Part shown: piece after piece, positions 6,446-14,286 of the stretch | Layout of the letters: the number at the start of each line of letters is the position of its first letter | Position numbering within the stretch: the stretch's first letter is position 1 | Translations under genes and position numbers: made by a program | Notes under the pieces: model-generated | Told to the model about the DNA's origin: nothing | Database searches by the model: none | Seen by the model: the letters and a program-made list of their open reading frames with translations, nothing else | Assembly: GCA_007127615.1 (NCBI GenBank) | Contig: SKZB01000133.1 | Span: 1-18,039 of the forward strand | DNA: 18,039 nucleotides | From: Phycisphaerales bacterium | Lineage (GTDB): Bacteria > Planctomycetota > Phycisphaerae > Phycisphaerales > SM1A02 | Direction of reading: 5' to 3'

Positions 6446-8764
6446 ATGAATGACGAACGAACCCGATGGTGGTGCGCAGGGTGTGTTCTCTCTCTCTGGT
6501 GGCTTTCGATCGCCGCCGTAGCGGGTGAGCCAGGGGAGAATCGCGCGAACCTGGTCATCCCCGATGAGGTGTGGGATCAGGTTGATGCCGGCGCGGGATT
6601 GGAAGGGAGGCCGCTGGGCTTCTCGGCGGAGGAGATGTCGCATTTCGGGCGCGATGCTCACTTGCTTCGTCCGGTGATGCGTCAGTTTCACGATGTGCGC
6701 AAGACCCTGCGTTTCAGCGGGTACGTCACGGACCTGCTGCTTGACAACGCGGCGTACGAAGATGAATTGGTGCGCCACGCTTTTGCGGAACTTCTGGACG
6801 AGCACGCCGGCCGGCGAATTCGTCTTGCCGGTCTCGATGCACGGGGGATTTCCGGCGAACGGCCGGCGCAGTTTGATCCCGCCGGCGAAACGTATCGATG
6901 GGGCGTGGACTGGCTGGTCCGGGAGGGCGTTGACCTGGATCCTGACGCGGCGTTTGGCCGGGTGGTCGAGCGTCTGGGCGGGTGCGCCGAGGAAGCCATG
7001 CCGGCGTGGAACCGGTTGCCATTGCCTGCGCAGCGGCTGGCGGTGCGCCTGCTCGCGGCGATCGAGTCCGCTCGGCCCTGGGTTGAAAATGCGCTCGACT
7101 TGGCTGCGATTGATCGGGCGAGAGCGGCCGCGGCGGAACAGTTCGGAGAAACGGATCATGCCGCGTATGCCGCGGCCATCGCGCCGGCGATGCGTCACGG
7201 ACCGATGCCGCTGGATCGGGCCTACTTCGACCTCATCGGCACCACCGATCTCGCGTCGTTGGGGTATGCGGCGGTTCTGAGCGCAAAGTCCGTGCGGCTT
7301 GCGGTGAATGAGTTTGAACGAAACGGCGGGCCGGCCGAGGTGGCCGGGGCCGGGCTCGATGATCTGCTCATCTCGATCGACACGCCCGGCGGGCCGATTG
7401 TGATTGCCGGCACCGGCGACGATACGCATCAAAATGATCACGTGACCGCTCCGGTTCTGCTGCTCGATCTGGGTGGCGACGACACGTACCGCGGCGCGTT
7501 TGCGGTCAGTGATGCGACGGCGGGGCGACCGGTTTCCCTGCTCGTGGACCTTGGTGGTGATGATGTTTACCTTTATGACGAAGGAGTCCTGCCGACGTGG
7601 CGGAAGGGTGAATCAACCCCGGGCGGCGCGGAACCGAGGCGGCGACCGACCCTCGCGTGCGGCCTGTTTGGTATCGGGATGGCCTGGAGTCTCGGGCGGG
7701 GCGACGACACGTACGAATCATTTGAGTCTTCCCAGGGCGCGGCGTGGCACGGTGTCGGGGCGCTGATCGATGATGGTGGCGATGATGTTCACCGATTGAC
7801 CACCGGCTGGGGGCAGGGCAGCGCGTTCGTCGGCTTGGGGGTTCTGATCAATCGGCAGGGAAACGACCGGTACGTCGCAGGTCACCGGGCACAGGCCCTG
7901 GGCATGACGCGCGGCGCGGGCGTGCTCGTCGAGGTGGCGGGGAACGATACGTACGTTATCCGCGATGATGGCAAGCCGAGTGAGCTGTACCTCGGCCAGA
8001 CCGTCGCCATGGGGCAGGGGTGCGGATACGGTCGTCGCGGCGATCTGTGGGATGGCCGATCACTGGCCGGCGGATTCGGCGTTCTCGTGGACGGCGGGGG
8101 CGATGACACCTTCTCCGCCATGGCCTGGTCGCAGGGGGCTGCGTACTGGTGGGGGGTCGGCATCCTGGAGAATCGGGGCGGTGATGACACCTACCGCAAC
8201 GGCAAGTACTCGATGGGCGCGGCCGCACACTTCGGAGTGGGCATCTTCGTCGATCTGGCCGGTGACGATCGGTACAACACCTCGCGCGAGCGCATGGTGA
8301 ATCCGTTCAATGATCGCGAACAGTGGATCGCGCAGAATCAATACGCCGGTCACGCGCGCGATGGCAGTCTCGGCATCTTCGTCGATGGCGGCGGGAATGA
8401 CGAACACGTGCTGCGGGCCAACTGCGCGGGGAATGCGGATCTGAATTCGATCGCTCTGTTCTGGAGCCGCAGTGGAAATGACCGCTACATCGGCCTGGAC
8501 ATCGATCCCGAGCCGTCCAATCCCGATTGGGAGCGGCCGCCCCTCGGGACCGTCACGCTGAACGCCCGACCCTTCGGAAATTTCCGCGATGATCTGATCA
8601 GCCGCGGCGTCTTTCTCGATACCGGCGGAACGAATCGGTACGAGAACGTTCAATCGCCCGCGGCCAATAACAGCGCATGGTCATCCCGTCCGTCAGCGCG
8701 CGAGTGGGGGTTCGGCCTCGACATCAACTGGTTCGGCCCATCGCCAAACGATGGAGAGCAATGA
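6446..8764 (+). CDS. Secreted protein with thirteen GGDD-type motifs on a 27-residue period
   Basis: This 772-residue protein belongs to no family I can name. Residues 8-26 form a hydrophobic signal sequence ending A-V-A before Gly27, so it should be exported. Residues 30-310 are mostly helical with no recognised motif. From 323 to 730, four-residue motifs of the type GGDD, AGND, RGDD or QGND recur, usually followed by x-Tyr. They begin at 323, 343, 370, 418, 444, 471, 498, 551, 578, 605, 649, 676 and 727. The commonest step is 27 residues (26-27), and several long steps are near 2 x 27. Between motifs a QGxAxxxGVG segment and a hydrophobic strand ending in Asp recur. This suggests a beta-solenoid or beta-roll with acidic, possibly calcium-binding turns. 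It differs from the 9-residue RTX repeat. Start ATG 6446 has no clear Shine-Dalgarno site. It appears to be monocistronic. Confidence 0.85.
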   Translation: MNDERTRWWCAGCVLSLWWLSIAAVAGEPGENRANLVIPDEVWDQVDAGAGLEGRPLGFSAEEMSHFGRDAHLLRPVMRQFHDVRKTLRFSGYVTDLLLDNAAYEDELVRHAFAELLDEHAGRRIRLAGLDARGISGERPAQFDPAGETYRWGVDWLVREGVDLDPDAAFGRVVERLGGCAEEAMPAWNRLPLPAQRLAVRLLAAIESARPWVENALDLAAIDRARAAAAEQFGETDHAAYAAAIAPAMRHGPMPLDRAYFDLIGTTDLASLGYAAVLSAKSVRLAVNEFERNGGPAEVAGAGLDDLLISIDTPGGPIVIAGTGDDTHQNDHVTAPVLLLDLGGDDTYRGAFAVSDATAGRPVSLLVDLGGDDVYLYDEGVLPTWRKGESTPGGAEPRRRPTLACGLFGIGMAWSLGRGDDTYESFESSQGAAWHGVGALIDDGGDDVHRLTTGWGQGSAFVGLGVLINRQGNDRYVAGHRAQALGMTRGAGVLVEVAGNDTYVIRDDGKPSELYLGQTVAMGQGCGYGRRGDLWDGRSLAGGFGVLVDGGGDDTFSAMAWSQGAAYWWGVGILENRGGDDTYRNGKYSMGAAAHFGVGIFVDLAGDDRYNTSRERMVNPFNDREQWIAQNQYAGHARDGSLGIFVDGGGNDEHVLRANCAGNADLNSIALFWSRSGNDRYIGLDIDPEPSNPDWERPPLGTVTLNARPFGNFRDDLISRGVFLDTGGTNRYENVQSPAANNSAWSSRPSAREWGFGLDINWFGPSPNDGEQ
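7409..8638 (+). repeat. Protein-level repeat array (27-residue GGDD units)
   Basis: The DNA encoding the repeat region of the secreted protein. Typical units read LxxDGGDDTYx with a QGAA-type middle. The DNA copies are diverged: GGDD is encoded by different Gly and Asp codons in different units. This means the repeat is old and kept by selection on the protein rather than by recent duplication. Three larger gaps (44-48 residues) hold insertions, for example the Pro/Arg-rich loop around residues 395-405. Confidence 0.75.
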
Positions 8765-8798
8765 CCTTATGGCGGGATGATCCACACCTTTACCGCCC

Positions 8799-8858
8799 CG
8801 CCCGTTCGTGCCCGGGGCACGTGACCCGGCCGGGGGAGTGAAAAGGGAGCGAACGGGC
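8799..8858. other. Nested inverted repeats between the GGDD gene and tpiA
   Basis: GCCCGTTCG (8799-8807) pairs perfectly with CGAACGGGC (8850-8858). The loop contains the near-perfect palindrome CGTGCCCGGGGCACG (8807-8821) and a further CCCGGCCGGGG. No T run follows. The position after a stop codon and before a likely promoter fits a structured transcript end, but a cruciform-like binding site is also possible. Confidence 0.4.
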
Positions 8859-8940
8859 CGCGGGGGTGGGCGCCGGATCGAGCGCGAGGGGACACCGAAA
8901 ACCGGTTCGTCCCGGCCGTCCGGTGGAGATCTCCTGATCG

Positions 8941-8967
8941 GCCGGTTGGGCCGGTTGGGCCGGTTCG
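8941..8967. repeat. Three tandem copies of a 9-base unit
   Basis: GCCGGTTGG is repeated twice exactly and once with a change (GCCGGTTCG), ending 42 bases before the tpiA start. The copies are in phase on one helix face only approximately (9 bases per unit). They could be a binding array or replication slippage. Confidence 0.6.
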
Positions 8968-9009
8968 GCGTGCCGCCACGCCGGCACGCGCTCCCGGTAC
9001 ACTCCGCCC

Positions 9010-9795
9010 ATGGCACATGAGCGGACTCCGATTGTCGGCGGCAACTGGAAGATGAACACCAACCGCGCCACCGCGGCGGAACTGGCCCACGCCGTTCGGG
9101 AGGGCGTCCTTCAGGGACTGCCCCGGTGTGATGTCGTCATCTTCCCGCCGTTCCCGTATCTGGAGACGGTGGGGGCGATTCTCGCCGACGCGCCGATCCA
9201 TCTCGGCGCCCAGGATGTTTTTCCGGAACCGGATGGGGCGTTCACCGGTGAGGTGAGCTGCGCCATGCTGAAGGATCTCGGGGTGGGCTACGTTCTGACC
9301 GGCCATTCCGAACGCCGGCATGTCATCGGTGAGGATGATGAACTCATCGGCCGCAAGATTCGCGCGGTGCTGGCGGCGGGGATGCGTGCCGTCGTCTGTG
9401 TGGGGGAGACGCTGGAGCAGCGGGAGGCCGGCCGGACCGAAGCCGTCAATGTCGCCCAGCTCCGTGCGGGTCTTGATGGGGTGTCCCGGGCGGATCTGGA
9501 GCGGGTGATTCTGGCGTACGAACCGGTCTGGGCGATCGGCACGGGGCGGACGGCAAGCCCGGAAGATGTTTCCGGCGTTCATAAAATTCTTCGCGCCACA
9601 ATCGGAACCTGCTATGATGCGGAATCCGCCGCGGCGATACGCATTCAGTACGGTGGATCGGTGAAGGCGGACCGTGCGGGGGCATTGTTCGACGAATCGG
9701 AGATTGACGGAGGCCTCATCGGAGGGGCTTCTCTGAAAAGTACGGAGTTTCTTTCGATTGTGCGCGCCGCCGGCCGAAGTGTTGATCGGCCCTGA
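9010..9795 (+). CDS. tpiA: Triosephosphate isomerase
   Basis: TpiA interconverts dihydroxyacetone phosphate and glyceraldehyde 3-phosphate in glycolysis and gluconeogenesis in the cytosol. The 261-residue protein has the catalytic residues in place: Lys14 in GGNWKMN, His99 in TGHSERR and Glu171 in AYEPVWAIGTG. The flexible lid loop follows the Glu. The phosphate-binding QYGGSVK and the GGLIGGASL end of the barrel are intact. Length is typical. The start ATG 9010 puts the NWKMN motif at the usual distance, although no Shine-Dalgarno site is visible. secG follows after 60 bases, a common neighbour of tpiA in bacteria, and yicC lies beyond it. The three are probably transcribed together, with a weak hairpin between tpiA and secG that may reduce read-through. 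Confidence 0.97.
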   Translation: MAHERTPIVGGNWKMNTNRATAAELAHAVREGVLQGLPRCDVVIFPPFPYLETVGAILADAPIHLGAQDVFPEPDGAFTGEVSCAMLKDLGVGYVLTGHSERRHVIGEDDELIGRKIRAVLAAGMRAVVCVGETLEQREAGRTEAVNVAQLRAGLDGVSRADLERVILAYEPVWAIGTGRTASPEDVSGVHKILRATIGTCYDAESAAAIRIQYGGSVKADRAGALFDESEIDGGLIGGASLKSTEFLSIVRAAGRSVDRP

Positions 9796-9803
9796 ACTCG
9801 CAC

Positions 9804-9824
9804 CTGACGCGAACGGGTCGTCAG
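9804..9824 (+). terminator. Weak stem-loop between tpiA and secG
   Basis: CTGACG (9804-9809) and CGTCAG (9819-9824) form a 6-bp stem with a 9-base loop, followed by ATTTCTTCCC. The stem is short and the T run is interrupted, so partial termination or an RNA processing site is more likely than a full terminator. Confidence 0.3.
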
Positions 9825-9855
9825 ATTTCTTCCCGATAGTGAAATTGGTTTCGCG

Positions 9856-10275
9856 ATGACAACCGGCTTTCTGATAACCACGCTCTTCTTCGTTGTTCTC
9901 TCGGTGGTGATGATTCTCGTCATCCTCGTGCAGCGCCCGCAGGGCGGCGGCCTGGCCGGCGCGTTCGGCGGCGCCGGCGGCGGGGGAACGGAAACTGTTT
10001 TCGGCGGACGGGTCGGCGATGCGCTGACCTGGGCCACCGTGGTCATTTTCGTCGTCTACCTCGGGACCGCCATCACGCTCAACCTGATTGAGAGTGCGCA
10101 CACCACGCAACCGGCCGAATCGGCCGCCTCGCCGCAGTTCGAGCCGAGCCCGACGATCACCACGGAAGAAGGTCAGCCGATGGAACTCACCCCGATGGAG
10201 GGCCCGCCACCCGATCTGGGTGACGTGCCGCCGGATCTGCTGCGCGAAGAATTGCCGTCGAACGACCGGGAGTAA
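9856..10275 (+). CDS. secG: Preprotein translocase subunit SecG, with a long acidic tail
   Basis: SecG is the small helper subunit of the SecYEG channel in the inner membrane. The two membrane helices are at about residues 4-25 and 56-76. Between them lies the family's loop: VQRPQGGGLAGAFGGAGGGG followed by TETVFGG. This is diagnostic, and the Gly-rich stretch is the usual one. The family is normally 70-110 residues. Here residues 80-139 add a Pro/Glu/Thr-rich tail with MELTPMEGPPPDLGDVPPD that is acidic and probably disordered. Tails of this kind vary among bacteria, so its role is unknown. The stop is only three bases before the yicC start, and the yicC ribosome site overlaps the end of this gene, so the two are very likely co-translated. 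Confidence 0.92.
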   Translation: MTTGFLITTLFFVVLSVVMILVILVQRPQGGGLAGAFGGAGGGGTETVFGGRVGDALTWATVVIFVVYLGTAITLNLIESAHTTQPAESAASPQFEPSPTITTEEGQPMELTPMEGPPPDLGDVPPDLLREELPSNDRE

Positions 10276-10278
10276 CGC

Positions 10279-11166
10279 ATGATCCGTTCGATGACCGGAT
10301 TCGGTGCCGCCAGCGCCAACGTTGACGGCGCTCACTACACGGTCGAGATTCGGTCGCTCAACAATCGGTACTTCAAAGCCCAGATTCGTCTGCCCGAAGA
10401 GTTGCAGGGCCTGGAACCCGAACTTGACGCCGCATTGGCGAAGCGGTTCAACCGCGGTTCCGTCGTTCTGGTGGTCCGTTACTCGGACACTTCCGCCGAT
10501 GCCGCCGCCGACATCAATGTCCGCGCGATCGACCGGTATCTTCAGCAACTGCTTCAGGTTCCCAGCGTCGAACACAACGCATCGCGCGTTGATCTGAGCG
10601 CACTGCTCACCCTGCCCGGCGTGCTCGTCAGCGGAACCGGTGAAGAGCGGCTTGAACGGGCGCGCGATGTCCTCCTGCGACTGACCGGTGAAGCCTGTGA
10701 ACGGCTGAGCGCGATGCGTCAGCGCGAAGGGGAGACCCTGCATGCCGATCTGCACCGGCACTGCGAGCGGATTCGGGAACACCTGGCCGTCATTCGCGAG
10801 CGCGTGCCGGTGACGGTCGAACTCTACCAGGAGCGGCTCCGGCAGCGGGTGAACACCCTGCTCGCCGAGGCGGGAACGACCGTACGGGAAGAGGATCTGC
10901 TCCGGGAAGTCGCCTTCTTTGCGGATCGATCCGATATCGCCGAGGAAGTCTCCCGTCTGCAGGGACATCTTGATCAGTTCATCGAGATCATCGACAACGA
11001 CTCCCCCGACCCCTCCGGCCGAACCCTGGACTTTCTGAGCCAGGAAATGCTGCGCGAAGCCAACACGATCGGCAGCAAGTGTCTCGATGTGGAGATCAGT
11101 CGGCGGATCGTCGAGATCAAGAGCGGGATTGACCGGTTGAAGGAGCAGGTCCAGAACGTCGAATGA
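10279..11166 (+). CDS. yicC: YicC/YloC family endoribonuclease
   Basis: This 295-residue cytosolic protein has both diagnostic ends of the YicC family. The N-terminus is MIRSMTGFG followed by EIRSLNNRYFKAQIRLPEEL. The C-terminal DUF1732 region (about 210-295) contains DFLSQEMLREANTIGSK and ends in EISRRIVEIKSGIDRLKEQVQNVE. YicC proteins are endoribonucleases; the E. coli member contributes to RNA turnover affecting the small RNA RyhB. The central part is helical and variable, as in the family. The gene starts three bases after secG, with GGGAG at 10268-10272 as its ribosome site, inside the end of secG. In many bacteria yicC precedes gmk; here a secreted PDZ protein follows after 96 bases instead. 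Confidence 0.93.
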   Translation: MIRSMTGFGAASANVDGAHYTVEIRSLNNRYFKAQIRLPEELQGLEPELDAALAKRFNRGSVVLVVRYSDTSADAAADINVRAIDRYLQQLLQVPSVEHNASRVDLSALLTLPGVLVSGTGEERLERARDVLLRLTGEACERLSAMRQREGETLHADLHRHCERIREHLAVIRERVPVTVELYQERLRQRVNTLLAEAGTTVREEDLLREVAFFADRSDIAEEVSRLQGHLDQFIEIIDNDSPDPSGRTLDFLSQEMLREANTIGSKCLDVEISRRIVEIKSGIDRLKEQVQNVE

Positions 11167-11226
11167 TCCGAACCGGGCATTTCCTGCTGGAACCGCGGCC
11201 ACCCCGCCGGGTAGAATCGAAGCGGT

Positions 11227-11241
11227 GGCCCGTGACGGGCC
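11227..11241. other. Short GC stem-loop upstream of the PDZ gene
   Basis: GGCCCG (11227-11232) and CGGGCC (11236-11241) form a 6-bp stem with a TGA loop, 21 bases before the start codon. It could end the yicC transcript or lie in the leader of the PDZ gene. A TAGAAT at 11212-11217 resembles a -10 element but has no good -35 partner. Confidence 0.3.
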
Positions 11242-11262
11242 CCGAAAGACAGGCGCTGCGGA

Positions 11263-12408
11263 ATGAAAAGACTCCCACGCACATTTTTCCCCACTGCCCT
11301 GGCTTGCGGTCTGTTCACCGTATCGGTGCCGTCCGCCGCTTCGTCCGATGACCGCGGTTGGTTCGGAAGCGATCTGAAGCCGATGATGGTGGTTATCGCG
11401 CCGGAGAAGCCGGCCCTTGAAGGGCCGGCCTTGAATCCGGACCACTTCGTTCAAACGCGCGAGGAAGTGCGGGGTGAGTTGCGGGCGGAAATGGTCCGGG
11501 CACTGAACGCCCGCAGGCCGTTGGTTCAGGACGATGGCGACCCGCCGGCCGGGGAGCCGGTTCGGGAGTTCATTGAATTGCCCGACGGCGGACGCATCGA
11601 GGTGCGCGGCAATGTCCGGGTGATCGTGGAAGACGGAGAGATTCGCCTTCTACGCCGGGAGGAAATCGGGGTGAATGCGCAGGGAGGACAGGATGATGAG
11701 AGCGATGCGAGCGTCATTCCGCAACGGGCGCAGCTCGAAGCGGTCGAACTGCCCGCGGCGCTGATCTCGCTTGTGGATCGATTGGGCGAGGCGGATTACG
11801 AAACACGCCGGCAGGCCACCGAAGAGTTGCGTTCGCGCGATTTCGCGATCAACGAACTGCTTGCCGTCTTCGTTCAGCTTTCGCCGGGCCCCGAACAACG
11901 ACAGCGACTGCTCAGCGTGATTCAGGATCAATTGATCAACGCTCCGCGCGGTGCGGTCGGCATCTCGATGCAGCAACGCGATCGGGAAGATGGGGAAGGG
12001 ATCGAGGTGATCGTCACGGATCTGATCGAAGGCCTCCCCGCCGAGCGGATTCTGGAAATCGGCGACCGCATCACGCATCTGGACGGAAGAATTCTGGAGT
12101 CGATGAACGATCTGCCGACGCTCGTGCAGACGAAGCGGCCGGGCGAAAGGGTCGAGCTGACCGTTCTCCGGCTGAAGCGCGATGCGGCGGGCCGGATGGT
12201 GATGGATGAACGGGGGCAGCGGGTGCACGAGGAGCTGGAGGTCACCATTGAACTCGGATCCGCAGAGTTGTTGCGCGATCCGGTCGTCGGTCGACCCGCG
12301 CAGCAGTCGGAAGTGCAGCGGCAGCGCGGGCGCCAGATGCGAGCCATCGAGCAGCAGTTTGCTCCGGAAACGAAGCGGGTCGAAATCCGCGGGCCATCCG
12401 GGGAATGA
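11263..12408 (+). CDS. Secreted PDZ-domain protein with a HEAT-like segment
   Basis: This 381-residue protein begins with a signal peptide (MKRLPRT, then hydrophobic residues to about 25, A-A-S cleavage region). Residues 30-165 are charged, with a beta-rich part LPDGGRIEVRGNVRVIVEDG. Residues about 168-190 read LVDRLGEADYETRRQATEEL, a HEAT-like motif frequent in planctomycete proteins. A PDZ domain covers about 229-336, with its carboxylate-binding region at GISMQ and GDRITHLDGRILESMNDLPTL. No protease domain or Ser/His/Asp triad is attached, so it may be a periplasmic scaffold rather than a DegP or CtpA enzyme. The last 45 residues are Gln/Arg-rich. It lies 96 bases after yicC on the same strand and converges on the tail-anchored operon across a hairpin. 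Domain calls are firm; the partner is unknown. Confidence 0.85.
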   Translation: MKRLPRTFFPTALACGLFTVSVPSAASSDDRGWFGSDLKPMMVVIAPEKPALEGPALNPDHFVQTREEVRGELRAEMVRALNARRPLVQDDGDPPAGEPVREFIELPDGGRIEVRGNVRVIVEDGEIRLLRREEIGVNAQGGQDDESDASVIPQRAQLEAVELPAALISLVDRLGEADYETRRQATEELRSRDFAINELLAVFVQLSPGPEQRQRLLSVIQDQLINAPRGAVGISMQQRDREDGEGIEVIVTDLIEGLPAERILEIGDRITHLDGRILESMNDLPTLVQTKRPGERVELTVLRLKRDAAGRMVMDERGQRVHEELEVTIELGSAELLRDPVVGRPAQQSEVQRQRGRQMRAIEQQFAPETKRVEIRGPSGE

Positions 12409-12413
12409 AGTGA

Positions 12414-12431
12414 GCGGCGGTCACCCGCCGC
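12414..12431. terminator. Perfect hairpin between convergent genes, possible bidirectional terminator
   Basis: GCGGCGG (12414-12420), loop TCAC, CCGCCGC (12425-12431): seven perfect G/C pairs in the 42-base gap between the PDZ gene (+) and the tail-anchored gene (-). It is symmetric, so it could end both transcripts. Neither side has a T run, so it is not a canonical intrinsic terminator. Confidence 0.5.
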
Positions 12432-12450
12432 CAAACGACGTGGGCCGCGC

Positions 12451-12888
12451 TCAGAAGAACATCAAGAGCAGTGCGCCGATGAATCCCATCAGCAACAACA
12501 GGCCGGCCACCGTCGCCGCGATGATGGCGGGTACCGGCATGCGCCCGGGTTCACCCAGAGGAAGATCATCCTCCCGCTCGCCGACATCGACCGAATCCCA
12601 GTCGATATCGTCGACCGCCATCTCCTTCAGATAGATCCGCGCGCCCTCTTCGTCCCGGGCTCTGACCTGAACCGGAATGCGAAACCGCCGCGCGCCGAGG
12701 GGCAGCGCCGCATGACCGCCGGGAAAGCACACCGCTTCAAATCCGCCCTCGGTGAGCTGCGTGACCAGAAGGTTCGCTTCCACTTCGCTCGCCGCGCTCG
12801 CGATCGTGACGAGGCGGTCGGCTTCGCGCTCATGGGTGAAAGGCGGCTGGTCGTGACTCCGGAGATCGGTTTCGTGGGGTCTGCTCAT
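12451..12888 (-). CDS. Tail-anchored protein with a DUF2007-like domain
   Basis: This 145-residue protein has a soluble domain followed by a single hydrophobic helix at the extreme C-terminus (about 119-145, AIIAATVAGLLLLMGFIGAL), so it should be anchored with the domain in the cytoplasm. Residues 25-92 resemble DUF2007 ('putative signal transducing protein'): LVTIASAASEVEANLLVTQL, then GGFEAVCF, then a strand RRFRIPVQV and a helix carrying DEEGARIYLKEM. This is the beta-alpha-beta-beta-alpha order of small ACT-like folds. The linker (93-118) is acidic. The start ATG overlaps the TGA of the upstream gene as ATGA, so translation is coupled to the DUF2314-like protein. It is the last gene of a three-gene minus-strand operon. 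DUF2007 function is not established. Confidence 0.75.
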   Translation of the reverse strand: MSRPHETDLRSHDQPPFTHEREADRLVTIASAASEVEANLLVTQLTEGGFEAVCFPGGHAALPLGARRFRIPVQVRARDEEGARIYLKEMAVDDIDWDSVDVGEREDDLPLGEPGRMPVPAIIAATVAGLLLLMGFIGALLLMFF

Positions 12889-14264
12889 GGCGGCGGGTCC
12901 TGTTCGTTGGCGTCGGAATCCAGCCCCGCGCCGTGCGGGCCCGAGCGGATGATTTTCTCAATTTTCTCGATCTTGTCCGGTCCGTACCGGCGCGAATCGT
13001 ATTCGATGATCCAATCGGAGATCGCGTTCGGGTCCAGTACGAGCTCATCACCCGGTTGCAGGTCTTCCCGGTGCGCCGGCTGGTTCAGCAGCGTGCCCTT
13101 CGGTTTCCCGGGATCAATCGGCGGGGGCGCATCAAACCACAGATGTTCGTGATCTTCACCGAGCCGATCCGCCGGGCGGGCAAAGGCAACCTTGAGCCAG
13201 AGGCGCAGGAATCCGGCGTTCGATCGAGGTTCGTCCGTTGCGCGTCGATTGGCCCACGAGACGATCCGGGGCCACGTGGACTGGGCCACCCTGGCCTGAC
13301 GATTGGTCGATCGACGCGTGCGGTAGATCGCGGCTTCTCCCGCCCGCACGCTTTCGAGCAGCCGGCGCGGATACGACCACTCTCGGGCCTCCTCATCGTC
13401 CGGCGACTCATCGCACACGACGGCCGCGGCGCAGGGTCCGATCGCACCGGGATTGCTTCTTCGATCCGCGCGGTGCAACGTCACGCGGAGATGCTCACCG
13501 AGCTGATAGTGTTCACCCGGTATGCCCGGCGGGTGGTCCAGCATCAATTCCGCCAGATGATCCAGTACGAGGCGCGCGGCGTGCGCCGCGTTCGCTTCGA
13601 CATCGTGCATTTCCAGATCGGGGCGATGACAGCGCCAGAGCCCGCGCGTTCGGATCGTCCGCTTCCCCGATTCGAACGGGATGACCGTGGTGTCAAAGAG
13701 GCACCCGGCGGGTAACTCGATGAAGTCCGGCCTGAGAAGGGGCTTCAGCTCACGCGGCCCGTGCTGCCGCGAAATCTCCGGATCAATGAGCCGCCGGAGA
13801 TCGGGCGCCGTCGCGGCGAGCAGGCGCTGCAGGTTGATGTACGTCGTCAGCGGATCATCTTCGTGGAGCTGCGATTCGAAGGAAAGATGCCACGGCCTTT
13901 CCTGATCGCCGGCGGGAATCACATCCGTCGACGTCGGCGGCGCCAGCCAGACGATCAGGGGATGGGACAACGCATCCAGCTTCAGCGCGACGATCCAGCG
14001 AACGTCGGAATCGGTCGGCTGCGGTTCGCCCAGCACTCTGACCCGGCCGCCGCAGAGGGCGTGGATCCGGCTGGTGATGGCGGTCAGTTCCGGCGGCGCG
14101 TCGTTCGCAAGTTCGGCGACCAATCGGACGGGCGGGGGCGGCGGCACCGGCCAGCGGCGATCGATCGCCAGTTGATCGAGTGACGGTTCGACCGGGCCTT
14201 CAACGCCCGGAGACGGACTGCCCGCCGAAGCGTCGTGCGGCGTGAGCAAGCAGGGAAAACGCAT
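12885..14264 (-). CDS. Protein of unknown function with a C-terminal DUF2314-like domain
   Basis: This protein is 459 residues from ATG 14264. A TTG at 14297 would add 11 residues and overlap the upstream gene; I prefer the ATG because CTGGAG precedes it. No signal peptide or membrane segment is seen, so it should be cytosolic. Residues about 352-430 resemble DUF2314: FLRLWLKVAFARP, EHLWFD, KGTLLNQP, LQPGDELVLDPNAISDWIIEY, with the GTL...N.P and ISDW features. The rest has no family I can name; it contains LPAGCLFDTTVIPFES and a Leu-rich helical part near residues 240-270. A KIEKIEKI repeat precedes the end. It overlaps the next gene by four bases (ATGA) and starts 22 bases after the previous one, so it is the middle of the three-gene operon. 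Function is unknown. Confidence 0.75.
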   Translation of the reverse strand: MRFPCLLTPHDASAGSPSPGVEGPVEPSLDQLAIDRRWPVPPPPPVRLVAELANDAPPELTAITSRIHALCGGRVRVLGEPQPTDSDVRWIVALKLDALSHPLIVWLAPPTSTDVIPAGDQERPWHLSFESQLHEDDPLTTYINLQRLLAATAPDLRRLIDPEISRQHGPRELKPLLRPDFIELPAGCLFDTTVIPFESGKRTIRTRGLWRCHRPDLEMHDVEANAAHAARLVLDHLAELMLDHPPGIPGEHYQLGEHLRVTLHRADRRSNPGAIGPCAAAVVCDESPDDEEAREWSYPRRLLESVRAGEAAIYRTRRSTNRQARVAQSTWPRIVSWANRRATDEPRSNAGFLRLWLKVAFARPADRLGEDHEHLWFDAPPPIDPGKPKGTLLNQPAHREDLQPGDELVLDPNAISDWIIEYDSRRYGPDKIEKIEKIIRSGPHGAGLDSDANEQDPPP

Positions 14265-14286
14265 GGGCTCCAGGAATCGCTTCCGG

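Noticed and set aside
7409..8638. RTX calcium-binding nonapeptide repeats
   Set aside because: The GGxGxDxUx consensus is not repeated at nine-residue spacing; the period here is 27 residues, and no type I secretion genes are nearby.
11305..11307. Lipoprotein site at Cys15 of the PDZ protein
   Set aside because: The residues before it (A-L-A-C) do not fit the lipobox order, and the Cys lies inside the hydrophobic core; a later A-A-S site fits ordinary cleavage.
8767..11454. An 895-residue open frame on the minus strand opposite tpiA, secG and yicC
   Set aside because: It is the shadow of three conserved plus-strand genes and runs through intergenic DNA without a change in composition.
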